From a virus, in IMG/VR virus record IMGVR_UViG_3300047168_000120, positions 31,521 through 95,520 of that record: DNA of 64,000 bases; one strand, written 5' to 3'. Shown one piece after another: positions 7,752 to 15,515 of this stretch. Numbering within the stretch: the stretch's first letter is position 1; each line of letters begins with the position of its first letter. The position numbers and the translations under genes are program-made. A model generated the notes under the pieces. The model ran no database searches, had not been told where the DNA came from, and saw only the letters and a list, made by a program, of their open reading frames with translations.

Positions 7752-9197
7752 ATGCCTGTTGACCAGCCCCTGCTCGGTCTTTCGATGAGAATTCCACCCG
7801 CCAATGTCCAGGCCGAGCAATCTCTCCTCGGCGCTATATTGGCCAACAACAAAGCGTTCGACCGGGTTGGCCATTTTCTGAGGCCGGAGCATTTTGCTGA
7901 CCCATTCCATGGCAGGCTCTTTGGCGAGATCAGCCGGTTGATCCTTGAGGGCAAGGTCGCTGATCCAATAACCCTGCGCCCCTGGTTCCAGGCACAGCCT
8001 GACTGGGACGAGATGCCAGGCGGAGCGGCCTATATGGCGCAGCTGCTATCCGCGATGGTCGGCATCATCAATGCCGCCGATTATGGGCGATCGATCCAGG
8101 ATTCCTGGGCGAAGCGGCAAATCATCGACCGCGCAGAGCTGATGGTGGAAATGGCGTTTTCCGAAAATATGCGGGCCGAGGACATCGTGAACACCACCGT
8201 CACGGCGCTGGAAAGCACCATGCTGCTGCACGGCGATGTGGTAGAGGTCAGCCTCCAGGCAGCCTCAGAGCTGGTTTTCAACACAATGAGCGACGCGATG
8301 GGGGGAAAGACGTCCCCAATTTTCTCGACTGGCATCGCAGACCTGGACGCCATCCTGGGCGGCGGCCTTAAGCTACGGCACCTGAACATCCTCGGTGGCC
8401 GGCCGGGCCACGGCAAGAGCGCGCTGGCGCGGCAGGTCCTACTCTTCATAGCGCAGGAATACAAAATGCCCGTCCATGTCATTTCGTTGGAAATGACGGC
8501 CGAGGATCAGGCCGCGTGCGCGCTCGGGACGTATGCCGGGATCTCCGCTGACCGAATCGAACAGGGGCGCCTAAGCACGGCGGAAGCCATGCGCGTCTTT
8601 GATGCCAAGAAAGGGTTCGCTGATCTCAGGGTATTTTTCGATGACCGCCCGCGGTTGAATCTCGACCAGATCAGAATGGGAATCCGTCAATTCAGACGAA
8701 AATACGTCAAGAAAAATGAGCCTTTCCTTGTGGTTATCGATCACATGCACCTGATTTCCTTGAACAGCCGCACCGTGAAGGGCGGCCTCGGCCTGGTCTT
8801 CGCAATCGGCGAGAATGCGAACGGTCTGAAGGAGCTGGCGAAGGACGAAAATTGCAGCGTTCTGGCGCTGGCGCAGTTGAGCCGCAACAAAGAGGGATCG
8901 GAGGACAAGGTGCCAACCCTCGGAGATTTAAAGAATTCTGGCGATATAGAGGCTGCGGCTGACAAGGTGTTCTTCACGCATCGCCCAGAACTTCACCTGC
9001 ATAAATCGAAGCCCAGCCGGAAGCCGAATGAGAGCGATTCAGAGTATGCGGCGCGCGAGATCGCTTACCAGGCGCTCGTGGAGCAGGAAGCCGGCGTCGT
9101 GCATCTTGTCAGCGCAAAGGTGCGCCAGGGCCGCACCGGTGCCATTCAGATGCGCTTTGACGGCGAGACGACGGCCTTTTTGAGCCTGCATCAATGA
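7752..9197 (+). CDS. dnaB: DnaB-type replicative DNA helicase
   Basis: 481 aa. The N-terminal domain (PPANVQAEQSLLGAIL, residues about 15-30) and the RecA-fold ATPase domain with Walker A GGRPGHGKSA near residue 215, VIDHMHLI Walker B and a C-terminal QMRFDG strand are those of hexameric DnaB helicases, which unwind the replication fork. Start at 7752 is preferred over ATG 7743 because AAGGA sits eight bases before it. First gene of a rightward replication operon; its end overlaps the next start by 4 nt. Confidence 0.93.
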   Translation: MPVDQPLLGLSMRIPPANVQAEQSLLGAILANNKAFDRVGHFLRPEHFADPFHGRLFGEISRLILEGKVADPITLRPWFQAQPDWDEMPGGAAYMAQLLSAMVGIINAADYGRSIQDSWAKRQIIDRAELMVEMAFSENMRAEDIVNTTVTALESTMLLHGDVVEVSLQAASELVFNTMSDAMGGKTSPIFSTGIADLDAILGGGLKLRHLNILGGRPGHGKSALARQVLLFIAQEYKMPVHVISLEMTAEDQAACALGTYAGISADRIEQGRLSTAEAMRVFDAKKGFADLRVFFDDRPRLNLDQIRMGIRQFRRKYVKKNEPFLVVIDHMHLISLNSRTVKGGLGLVFAIGENANGLKELAKDENCSVLALAQLSRNKEGSEDKVPTLGDLKNSGDIEAAADKVFFTHRPELHLHKSKPSRKPNESDSEYAAREIAYQALVEQEAGVVHLVSAKVRQGRTGAIQMRFDGETTAFLSLHQ

Positions 9198-10342
9198 GCG
9201 ACCGCGAGACACCATGGTTCAAATTTTACCCCTCTGATTGGCAGGCAGATACCAACCTTGGAACCTGCAGTCTCGGGGCCCGCGGGCTGTGGATGGAGCT
9301 CTTATCCATCATGCACAAGTCGGAAAGATACGGTTTTTTGCTCATTTCTGACTCAAAACCGAGCATAAAACAGCTCGCTTTTGTGTGCAGAACTGAGCCA
9401 AAAAATGTCGAAAAATATCTCCAAGAATTGCGCAAATTTGGGGTTTTGTCTGAAACAGCCGATGGAATAATATTCTCCCGCCGAATGGTAAAGGATCGGG
9501 AGGGAAGCTCCATTTTGTCTGATGCCGGGTCGACCGGTGGCAACCCTAACATTCGGCGCGGAACCGTACGAAAAGACCTTCGAAAACGCTCCTACAGACG
9601 CTCAGACGCACCGGCAAAAACGAAAAGAATATTTGAAAAAACAGAAGGTTGTTGCATATGGTGCGGCGTCCATCTCGATGAAAATGGCGAAGGTCAAAAC
9701 GCCTTCCAGATCGACTATATAAAGCCGGTTTGCGACGGCGGTAATCACGATGAAAGCAACCTGGTTCCCTCATGCGGGGACTGCAAAAATTCGCGGTCAA
9801 TTGGAAAAAATTTCTATAAAAAGCCATTTAGGCCGGAGTGGCGGATATACGTTCCGACCGATTCCGACGTTAACGTCGGACGCGATTCCGACACTAAGCC
9901 CGACCATAAGCCCCATATACCAGAGACCAGAGACCAGAAAGAAAGAGTTCCGATTCCTTCGGAATCGGCGCCGGCGCTGCCGGCGCTCCCTGGGGTGATC
10001 ATCGATGTGCGCACCCAGCTTTTCCGGGACGGCCTGGAAATCCTGCGGCGCCTCACCGGCAAATCGGAGGGCGCCTGCCGGACTTTCCTGGGCAAGCTGC
10101 TCAGGGAGGCCGGCGACGACTGCGAGCTGGCGCTGCGCAAGCTGCGCGAGGCGGCCGAAACGCCTCCAGCCGACCCGGGAGCTTGGCTCATGGCCGCGGT
10201 CAAAAAAGGTTCGGTTCCGAAAAAAAGCGCAAAAACCGAGGCGATGGAAAAAATTTCCGCGAGGCTTGACGCGGGTGGCAAAAACACACAAAGATGTGTT
10301 TTGACCATCGACGGCGAAGCGGAGCGGGAACTGGATGTTTAA
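9194..10342 (+). CDS. Replication initiator-like protein with embedded HNH domain
   Basis: 382 aa. The N-terminus (PWFKFYPSDWQAD, then CSLGARGLWMELL) is the winged-helix start typical of phage replication initiation proteins (DUF1376-like). Residues about 150-200 form an HNH endonuclease module: CxxC, then IDYIKPVCDGGN, then NLVPSCGDCKNSR. The first catalytic His of the usual DH pair is Tyr here, so cleavage activity may be lost. The C-terminal part resembles helicase-loader-like segments. Overlaps both neighbours, in operon with dnaB. An operator-like palindrome lies in its 3' end (10284-10299). Confidence 0.8.
   Translation: MSDRETPWFKFYPSDWQADTNLGTCSLGARGLWMELLSIMHKSERYGFLLISDSKPSIKQLAFVCRTEPKNVEKYLQELRKFGVLSETADGIIFSRRMVKDREGSSILSDAGSTGGNPNIRRGTVRKDLRKRSYRRSDAPAKTKRIFEKTEGCCIWCGVHLDENGEGQNAFQIDYIKPVCDGGNHDESNLVPSCGDCKNSRSIGKNFYKKPFRPEWRIYVPTDSDVNVGRDSDTKPDHKPHIPETRDQKERVPIPSESAPALPALPGVIIDVRTQLFRDGLEILRRLTGKSEGACRTFLGKLLREAGDDCELALRKLREAAETPPADPGAWLMAAVKKGSVPKKSAKTEAMEKISARLDAGGKNTQRCVLTIDGEAERELDV
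10284..10299. promoter_or_regulatory. Operator-like palindrome inside a gene end
   Basis: Core ACACAC-AAAG-ATGTGT within the last codons of the initiator-like gene, 36 bp before the next start at 10335. One of few copies in coding sequence. Confidence 0.6.
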
Positions 10343-10886
10343 GGTTTTGGAACGGATTGGAATCAATATCAGCCACCCGGCTGCGCAATCCCTGAATTAC
10401 CTCAAATCCACCGACATCGCCATGTTTCCCCCCTCACCGCGGCGCCTGGCCGATTGCGGGTTTTTGATGAACCTGCTGATGGTTTATTTTTCCGGGATCA
10501 CGCTGGCCGAGGCCACGGATTGGTTCGGCAGCGTCGTTGCCGGCACCAAAACCGGGTCGCTGGATGCGACCGAGATCGAGGCGCGGTGGAACGCGTTCGC
10601 GTTCAGCGTCGAGGGCAAGCCGAAATGCCTGTTCGACGACGCCTTGAAGCGCGAGGTCCTGTTGAAGTTTTCCTGGCTTCCGACGGCCGCCGAGGTCTGG
10701 GCTTTGGTGGAACCGGAATATGCTGAATTTCAGTCTGTATTGCTGCATTTGAACAAGATTTTGGGGCGCCCTTTCCGTGCAGCCCTTCCCTCCTTCGCCG
10801 AGATCGAAGAGCACGGATGGGCCATCGACCCGGCCGCAAAGCCTGCGATCGTATCAGTCCCGATTCGGGCGCTCAGCCAGGCTTAA
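10335..10886 (+). CDS. Hypothetical replication-operon protein, 183 aa
   Basis: Start MFKVLERIGINISHPAAQSL overlaps the preceding gene by 8 nt. Helical protein with SWLPTAAEVWALVEPEY and a C-terminal PAIVSVPIRALSQA. Its position after the helicase and initiator genes suggests a helicase-loading or replication accessory role, but no family is recognised. Its 3' end overlaps the convergent VRR-NUC gene by 14 nt. Confidence 0.7.
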   Translation: MFKVLERIGINISHPAAQSLNYLKSTDIAMFPPSPRRLADCGFLMNLLMVYFSGITLAEATDWFGSVVAGTKTGSLDATEIEARWNAFAFSVEGKPKCLFDDALKREVLLKFSWLPTAAEVWALVEPEYAEFQSVLLHLNKILGRPFRAALPSFAEIEEHGWAIDPAAKPAIVSVPIRALSQA

Positions 10887-11409
10887 AGCCGGCCGGCAGC
10901 CCATACAGCCGCGGGAACGGGAGCGCCTTTACCGGCACCTGGCGGCTCCGTAATACGGCATCGAAATCCTCAATCGAATAAACGACCACGTGAAGATGGG
11001 CCAGGCGAACAGCAGCGTCCCGGAATATGCGTTGCGGGCGTGATAATCGCCCTGCCTTTCGGTCCGGCGTCAGTCCCGGTATTCCGGCCAGCTCCGGGAC
11101 CTTCACTTCGATCAGCGTCGTAGCAGCGCCATCGGTGAGTAGGATCAGGTCGACAGCCCCCGGCAGAACGCCCTGCCCGGCCGGCACCAGGAAAGCCTCG
11201 TCTGGCTTGAATCTCTCTACCTCAGCATCCTTTTTCCTCTTACGGCCAGTCAACATGCTGGCCGTGGAAGGGTCCCTCTTCTCGCCATTCGGCACCGCGA
11301 AAAGAATGGCGTCGCCTGGCCGCACCACGGCGGCGAAATAGGCGACGATCGAGGCCTGGAGGTCTCGCTCGGGATGCGCCCTTGGAGAGGTCAGCTTGAA
11401 GGGTTTCAT
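10873..11409 (-). CDS. VRR-NUC domain nuclease
   Basis: 178 aa. The order ERDLQASIVAYF, FAVPNGEKRD, VLPGAVDLILL, TTLIEVKVPE and LSRPQRIFRDAA matches the VRR-NUC fold (PD-(D/E)XK superfamily): E near residue 15, D in PGAVD, the E-x-K pair and the downstream Gln. Stand-alone phage VRR-NUC proteins are thought to be structure-specific nucleases acting on replication or recombination intermediates. Lies between replication and immunity genes on the opposite strand. Confidence 0.85.
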   Translation of the reverse strand: MKPFKLTSPRAHPERDLQASIVAYFAAVVRPGDAILFAVPNGEKRDPSTASMLTGRKRKKDAEVERFKPDEAFLVPAGQGVLPGAVDLILLTDGAATTLIEVKVPELAGIPGLTPDRKAGRLSRPQRIFRDAAVRLAHLHVVVYSIEDFDAVLRSRQVPVKALPFPRLYGLPAGFKPG

Positions 11410-11441
11410 ACGGGGCGACCACCTGGGGTCGTGCCGATTTT

Positions 11442-11475
11442 CCTCAATAAACTTCTGGTTTTATTGAGGGTTTTT
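11442..11475 (+). terminator. Rho-independent terminator (rightward)
   Basis: Perfect 10-bp stem CCTCAATAAA / TTTATTGAGG with an 8-nt loop, followed by GTTTTT. It would stop rightward transcription coming from the replication operon before the immunity region. Confidence 0.8.
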
Positions 11476-11548
11476 CGCTGTAACGAATGTGTGAAATTCC
11501 GTTCATATTTTAGACAATAACATTGCAAAGAAGGTATTTTAACGCCTA

Positions 11549-11863
11549 TTAAGAATTCGCAACACATTTTGGTGTTACTTTTGGTATGTCTTTTGAGGTG
11601 GAACTTATGTGCGGCTCTGCGTTCTGGTTCAGGTCTTTTTTCGGAGCGGCGCGGAGTTTAACCCCAGGGTTTTTTTCAAGGTAATCCAATGTTTTCTGAA
11701 CGGCGCGCAACGTGGTTATCGATGGCTCCCAGCCTGGCTTTAACATGCCTTGCAGCGTGTTCGGGTGCAGCCCAGATTTTATGGCGATTCCTCGAATCGG
11801 TTGGCCGCTTCCCTTTACCTGCTTCACGACATGGACGATCAGCTTATCGATATCTTGCGTCAT
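11549..11863 (-). CDS. Helix-turn-helix regulator, divergent to the repressor
   Basis: 104 aa, start MTQDIDKLIVHVVKQVKGSG at 11863. Residues about 20-60 (IRGIAIKSGLHPNTLQGMLK then WEPSITTLRAVQ) form an XRE/Cro-type helix-turn-helix. It is transcribed away from the CI-like gene, with operator-like palindromes 11877-11892 and 11920-11935 in between: the layout of a lambda-like genetic switch. No ribosome site is visible, so the message may be leaderless or start at an in-frame TTG at 11875. Confidence 0.78.
   Translation of the reverse strand: MTQDIDKLIVHVVKQVKGSGQPIRGIAIKSGLHPNTLQGMLKPGWEPSITTLRAVQKTLDYLEKNPGVKLRAAPKKDLNQNAEPHISSTSKDIPKVTPKCVANS
11562..11577. promoter_or_regulatory. Weak operator-like site
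   Basis: ACACAT-TTTG-GTGTTA: perfect left arm, poor right arm, inside the 3' end of the Cro-like gene. Least convincing member of the family. Confidence 0.35.
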
Positions 11864-11876
11864 CGCGCGAATCAAA

Positions 11877-11892
11877 ACACATTAGGTTGTGT
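11877..11892. promoter_or_regulatory. Operator-like palindrome of the immunity region, site 1
   Basis: Core ACACAT-TAGG-TTGTGT immediately upstream of the Cro-like gene (start 11863). Together with site 2 it brackets the divergent promoters, tying this palindrome family to the phage repressors. Confidence 0.75.
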
Positions 11893-11919
11893 TTTTCAAT
11901 AGTTTTGCCTTCAAATTCA

Positions 11920-11935
11920 CAACATAATGGTGTGT
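11920..11935. promoter_or_regulatory. Operator-like palindrome of the immunity region, site 2
   Basis: Core CAACAT-AATG-GTGTGT overlapping the start codon of the CI-like gene at 11927, compatible with autoregulation. Confidence 0.65.
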
Positions 11936-12637
11936 CGCGTGTCTGATGTCGAGTCGTCCGCTGAAAAGCGCCGTGTGGCCCTCAAAAAGGTCCTCAATGA
12001 GCGCGGCATCAATCCAACTGACCTTGCCAGCATGTGCGGGTGGGGCACGCCCAACGTGATCTATAATTTCTTTGCGGGCCGCACCACCCAGCTCTCAACT
12101 CAAAAATATGAGGAAATCTGTAAGGCTCTGCCAGGCATTACGGTTTCTGATCTTACGGGCGGCACTGTAAAAAAAACCGCGCCTCAGGTTCTGGTGAAAA
12201 CAGAGTGCCGGGCCGGTTATTTGAGGGACACGTTCTCGCTGCCGGCCTCTAAAATTCGCGAGCTTCCATTGCCTGTGGATGACGCTGCTCGCGTCGCCGG
12301 CGCTTATGCCGCTGTCGTGCGCCATCCGGGCGCCGAATCGATCTATCCGGAAGGGTCCTTACTGCTTTGCATCCCGGTCGACAGGTTTGAAGGCGAAATT
12401 ACAAGGGGTCGCCGTCTCCTCGTGGAGCGTCTTGTGGACACCAAATTGGAAGTCACGGTACGCGAGGTTCAGGAAGACGCAGAAGGCCGATTCTGGCTCT
12501 CCCAAAGGTCCACTGACCCGAGGTTTTCCGACGCTGTAAAATTGCCGCAGCAGATTTCAGGAAAACCGTGGCGCGAGAAGGGGGAGAAGTATGCGATTGC
12601 CGGCATCGTGATCGGCGCATTCGTCCCCGAACAATAG
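11927..12637 (+). CDS. CI-like repressor: XRE helix-turn-helix plus S24-like domain
   Basis: 236 aa. N-terminal helix-turn-helix (residues about 15-65, LKKVLNERGINPTDLASMCG) and a C-terminal S24/LexA-like fold. The segment AESIYPEGSLLLCIP keeps a Ser where the family has its nucleophile, but the strand VTVREV has Arg where VTVK(R) carries the catalytic Lys, so RecA-stimulated self-cleavage may be lost. No Shine-Dalgarno precedes the ATG at 11927, which lies inside an operator; an in-frame GTG at 11939 is an alternative. Likely master repressor of lysogeny. Confidence 0.85.
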   Translation: MVCRVSDVESSAEKRRVALKKVLNERGINPTDLASMCGWGTPNVIYNFFAGRTTQLSTQKYEEICKALPGITVSDLTGGTVKKTAPQVLVKTECRAGYLRDTFSLPASKIRELPLPVDDAARVAGAYAAVVRHPGAESIYPEGSLLLCIPVDRFEGEITRGRRLLVERLVDTKLEVTVREVQEDAEGRFWLSQRSTDPRFSDAVKLPQQISGKPWREKGEKYAIAGIVIGAFVPEQ

Positions 12638-12641
12638 GCAC

Positions 12642-12677
12642 AAAAAACCCCCGAAGCCGTAACTTCGGGGGTTTTTT
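12642..12677. terminator. Bidirectional terminator after the repressor gene
   Basis: AAAAAACCCCCGAAG, 6-nt loop, CTTCGGGGGTTTTTT: a 15-bp stem including A and T tracts on both sides. It closes both the rightward repressor gene and the leftward gene ending at 12677. Confidence 0.92.
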
Positions 12678-12982
12678 TAAGACGCAAGCGCCATTTCTAC
12701 GCCGGGCAGGAAGGCGACGCCTTGCGCGTTCACCAGGATTGGTTTCGGCGGGGCGGCGAACCAACCCGAGACCGTATCACCAACCCAGCTGCACGCGTCG
12801 CTGGCGACGTCGTACACAGCCTGGCAAGCTGGCTTGCCGTACTCGTAGACAACGATCACGGCGGCGGCATTCACCGCGGCTGCGGTAACGACCGCGCCGG
12901 CGATCAGCACGTTCTTCGCGGCAGCGCTGGCAACCGCCTCGGCAGCGATTTGCGATGCGGTGTCCAAAAGACGATCGATCAT
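12677..12982 (-). CDS. Small membrane protein, 101 aa
   Basis: Start MIDRLLDTASQIAAEAVASA at 12982, ribosome site AAGGAGAAAATCA. One Ala/Val-rich hydrophobic stretch (NVLIAGAVVTAAAVNAAAVIVV, split here by role: about residues 22-43) is a likely transmembrane helix, followed by a soluble tail with two Cys. The longer open frame to 13090 lacks a start signal. Last gene of the leftward 12.7-15.4 kb group; function unknown. Confidence 0.7.
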   Translation of the reverse strand: MIDRLLDTASQIAAEAVASAAAKNVLIAGAVVTAAAVNAAAVIVVYEYGKPACQAVYDVASDACSWVGDTVSGWFAAPPKPILVNAQGVAFLPGVEMALAS

Positions 12983-13294
12983 TGATTTTCTCCTTGTTTT
13001 GATAGCCAGAGGATTCTGGCGGACGACCGGGGAATAAAGTCCCGGCCGGCTTCGGCACGAAATAGGCGTCTCTCCAGGAGAGCTCGACACTCAGAATTTT
13101 CGATTTTGGTAGAAGATAATTGAGCTCGATCCTGGATCGACCTGTTTATCAAACTGGAATTGCTTCCAGTGACCCCGTAGGGGTTGCAAACAAAGGATTA
13201 ACATAACTTATATGGTAGTAGACCATTGAAATTCAAGGTTTTTATTGTTTTCAGGAATATTTTTGGGAATATTTTGCGTCGATTTTGTCAGTTT
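12983..13294. other. Gene-free stretch with hairpins and AT-rich promoter-like DNA
   Basis: Holds hairpins like those of the 1-7 kb modules (GCCAGA-ggat-TCTGGC near 13004-13019; CTGGAA-ttgc-TTCCAG and ACCCC-loop-GGGGT near 13157-13186) without a gene between them, as if a small gene had been lost. The AT-rich part 13200-13280 carries a leftward TTGAAT-N18-TATAAG promoter candidate and a tandem GGAATATTTT repeat. Confidence 0.4.
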
Positions 13295-13552
13295 TTACGC
13301 ATCTTTTTCGGCGAGGTCCAAGGCAAGAATATCATCAGCGAGAGCCATTTTGGCGGTCACGATGCGGCCGCCGAATCCGACAACGTCGGCGATCTCAGCC
13401 AGGCGCCTGGTAATCTTCCTGTGTTCCCTGCCGGCTGATGCTGCGTTGGGATCTCCGGCTCGCACGATCCTTGCAAGATCGGTCTGTTTGGCACGGTAGG
13501 AATCGATGAGAATTATCGCTTCCTCTCGCGTAATTTCCAAATATTTTGGCAT
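13295..13552 (-). CDS. Hypothetical helical protein, 85 aa
   Basis: Reads MPKYLEITREEAIILIDSYR from 13552; a GTG at 13567 is also possible and neither has a clear ribosome site. Helical, with AGREHRKITRRLAEIADVVG and a C-terminal acidic end. Family not recognised. Confidence 0.6.
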   Translation of the reverse strand: MPKYLEITREEAIILIDSYRAKQTDLARIVRAGDPNAASAGREHRKITRRLAEIADVVGFGGRIVTAKMALADDILALDLAEKDA

Positions 13553-13604
13553 TATCGATTTAATCACGCTGGATATTGTCCAGCAACCCCCGCAGGGGTT
13601 TCGT

Positions 13605-14366
13605 TTAGGCCGCCTTGCTCTTGCCCGGCATTTCTGCCGGTGGCGGCGCCGCGAGATCGGGGCGCTTCAGGTGATACGCCAGCCAGTTCGGATGGCTAAA
13701 GGAGCGAGGCCTGCTCATGGGCATGAGAAGCCCTACGGCATCCACGTTCCCGAAGCTGGTCCGGAAATGGGCTGGCCCACTATTGTCGCAGATTTCGATG
13801 TTGATACCGGCTCCTTTTGTCTCGCCCAGGATCTCCGCGAATTGACCGATGCGCTGCAGCAGCGAGGAGCTAAACACCGCCCCGCTCCGCTCTTCACCGA
13901 TCTTCTTGAAGAGCCTCGAGAAGTCAGGAAACGTCCCGTCGATCGCGGCATTGCGGCCGATCTGCTCACAATTTGGGCTATCCCATTCCAACTCAGCCAC
14001 TTCCTGAGCCGTAAGCTTCGTGCCGGCATGGAACGCCAACCTGAATTCAGGTGCCGTTTCCTTACCGTGTTGCTCGTAGCGCAGCCATTTGGACGTGAAG
14101 TTTTTGGACTTCGACTCCTTTGCCTTGATCTCGGCCGCGAATTCCTTGATGCGCCAGATCTGCGACGCCCCGGCGCAATGCGCGTCCGGGTCGTAGACGG
14201 ACACCAGGAGGTGACCATCGGTGGCCGTCATAACCGCGCCACCTTCCTCATGCGGCTGGATGTAAATGCCGCCCAAGTAATAGCGCGTTTCCTCGGTCGA
14301 CACGATTTTCATCAGCGCCTGCATGTGGCGCGGTCGAACGACAGCGATTGAATTTTGATTGGTCAT
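13605..14366 (-). CDS. DNA polymerase sliding-clamp-like protein
   Basis: 253 aa, start MTNQNSIAVVRPRHMQALMK at 14366 behind AAGGGAA. The stretch TRYYLGGIYIQPHEEGG followed by VMTATDGHLLVSVYD is the hallmark of the DnaN (beta clamp) N-terminal domain, and the C-terminal GLLMPMSRPR recalls the MPMR end of clamps. It is shorter than cellular DnaN (about 370 aa), as are phage clamp-like proteins. It may act as a clamp or clamp mimic in phage replication; the assignment rests on motifs only. Confidence 0.68.
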   Translation of the reverse strand: MTNQNSIAVVRPRHMQALMKIVSTEETRYYLGGIYIQPHEEGGAVMTATDGHLLVSVYDPDAHCAGASQIWRIKEFAAEIKAKESKSKNFTSKWLRYEQHGKETAPEFRLAFHAGTKLTAQEVAELEWDSPNCEQIGRNAAIDGTFPDFSRLFKKIGEERSGAVFSSSLLQRIGQFAEILGETKGAGINIEICDNSGPAHFRTSFGNVDAVGLLMPMSRPRSFSHPNWLAYHLKRPDLAAPPPAEMPGKSKAA

Positions 14367-14460
14367 AAAATTCCCTTTCGGCCCCCAGAGTGGGGGGCTG
14401 ATCACCCTGCCGGTTGATCCGGCAGGAAGGGAGGGTGGCGCCGGCGCGCGGCCGGCGCCG

Positions 14461-14508
14461 ATCTAGCGCTTATGGTTTTAGGGTCTCAGGGAGCGCTGGG
14501 CGCTAGAT
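14461..14508. other. Inverted repeat between genes
   Basis: ATCTAGCG(C) at 14461-14469 pairs with (G)CGCTAGAT at 14500-14508, enclosing about 30 bp and touching the stop codon of the next leftward gene. A GC-rich palindromic run (about 14439-14460) precedes it. Could be a weak terminator or recombination scar. Confidence 0.4.
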
Positions 14509-14747
14509 TAGGCGGCGAGCTCGAAGCGGCGCTCCGCCGCGGCGCGGGCGGCATAGGTTTGCACGATCCCGTTTTGGTCTAGTGACGAGCCATCAAGATA
14601 GACGCGGACCCAAGCCCGGCCGTCTTCCGTCTCGAAAGTATCCCGGGTCGCCGGTTCATCGACAAGCATCTCCGGCGCTGCTTCACCAGCGACGTCGGGT
14701 GCCCAAATACCTGCGTTGTTGTCGCGAACGCACTGTGCGATGCACAC
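14508..14747 (-). CDS. Hypothetical acidic protein, 79 aa
   Basis: GTG start at 14747 (reads Met-Cys-Ile-Ala-Gln-Cys) chosen because CGGAG lies eight bases upstream; the frame is open to 14783, where a start would sit in an operator. Contains DTFETEDGRAWVRVYLDGSS. Family unknown. Likely controlled by the palindrome 14780-14795. Confidence 0.62.
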   Translation of the reverse strand: MCIAQCVRDNNAGIWAPDVAGEAAPEMLVDEPATRDTFETEDGRAWVRVYLDGSSLDQNGIVQTYAARAAAERRFELAA

Positions 14748-14779
14748 GGCTGAATCTCCGAATAATATTCTTCTGCGTA

Positions 14780-14795
14780 ACACATTTATGTGTGT
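14780..14795. promoter_or_regulatory. Operator-like palindrome
   Basis: Core ACACAT-TTAT-GTGTGT between a terminator and the leftward gene starting at 14747, so probably at that gene's promoter. Confidence 0.68.
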
Positions 14796-14804
14796 TTTTG
14801 CAAG

Positions 14805-14842
14805 AAAAAACCCCGCTTCTTCGCAGAAACGGGGATTTTTTT
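14805..14842. terminator. Terminator between two leftward genes
   Basis: Stem CCCCG-c-TTCT, tetraloop, AGAA-a-CGGGG with an A tract before and a T tract after, so it can work in both directions. It follows the small membrane gene ending at 14841. Confidence 0.85.
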
Positions 14843-15014
14843 ATCGGATCATCCGCGCAACCATGCCGAAACCAAGACTGGAAGCCGCAAGATAAACGAC
14901 CGTTCCGCCGGTTTGAAACATGAAGGATGCGTGGATCAGACCATAGGCCCATATGGCGGCACCGGTGCAAAGTCCGATTCCGAATAGACCGCTCAATGCG
15001 ATTTGCTTCAGCAT
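14841..15014 (-). CDS. Small two-helix membrane protein, 57 aa
   Basis: Start MLKQIALSGLFGIGLCTGAA at 15014 behind AAGGGATAAAC. Two hydrophobic segments (residues about 4-28 and 37-53) separated by a polar link make a membrane hairpin; ends MVARMIR. Size and topology recall class II holins, but nothing else supports a lysis role. Confidence 0.65.
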   Translation of the reverse strand: MLKQIALSGLFGIGLCTGAAIWAYGLIHASFMFQTGGTVVYLAASSLGFGMVARMIR

Positions 15015-15091
15015 GTTTATCCCTTTCTGCCCATGTGTGTGGACTGATTTTCACCCCGAGCTGTGCCCGGGAAGGGTTGGCCGGGACGCTG

Positions 15092-15391
15092 TTAAACGTC
15101 CCGGCCTGGATTGGCGTACATTTCCTGTAGTGCCAGCTGTTGAGAAGCGGCACTCAGAATTCCGTATGCGCCGCCGGCGCTCAGAATGATCGCGCCAGGC
15201 GGTACTTCGGCGCGTGGCAGATCGTTGATTCGATCAAGGAACCGCCAGCACTGCTCCTGAGCAGCGCACAGCTGGAACGCTGCGCGGCGCTGCACGATCA
15301 GCCCTTCGTAAAGCACTGGCTCGCTGAGCCAGGCCAACATGGCGGTATCCTCTTCTGAGTCGTCCGGAGCCGCGAGGATTTGATCCTTCAT
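15092..15391 (-). CDS. Hypothetical protein, 99 aa
   Basis: Start MKDQILAAPDDSEEDTAMLA at 15391, ribosome site CGGAGAACGCT. Helical with an RRAAFQLCAAQEQCWRFLDR segment. The upstream in-frame extension to 15436 covers an operator and is rejected. Family unknown. Confidence 0.68.
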   Translation of the reverse strand: MKDQILAAPDDSEEDTAMLAWLSEPVLYEGLIVQRRAAFQLCAAQEQCWRFLDRINDLPRAEVPPGAIILSAGGAYGILSAASQQLALQEMYANPGRDV

Positions 15392-15415
15392 AGCGTTCTC
15401 CGTTAAGTTGTTGAA

Positions 15416-15431
15416 ACACATAAGAATGTGT
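15416..15431. promoter_or_regulatory. Operator-like palindrome between divergent operons
   Basis: Core ACACAT-AAGA-ATGTGT in the gap between the leftward gene (start 15391) and the rightward packaging operon (start 15516). Confidence 0.72.
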
Positions 15432-15515
15432 GTCATTCTCGTACTCAGAATATGGGTCTTATTTGATTTATTTCAATACTTTGCGGGAACAAAATAACCC
15501 ATGGCGTCAAGTTGA

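Noticed and set aside
13020-13090. N-terminal extension of the small membrane protein up to 13090
   Set aside because: The extension covers intergenic hairpins and has no ribosome site; AAGGAG precedes ATG 12982.
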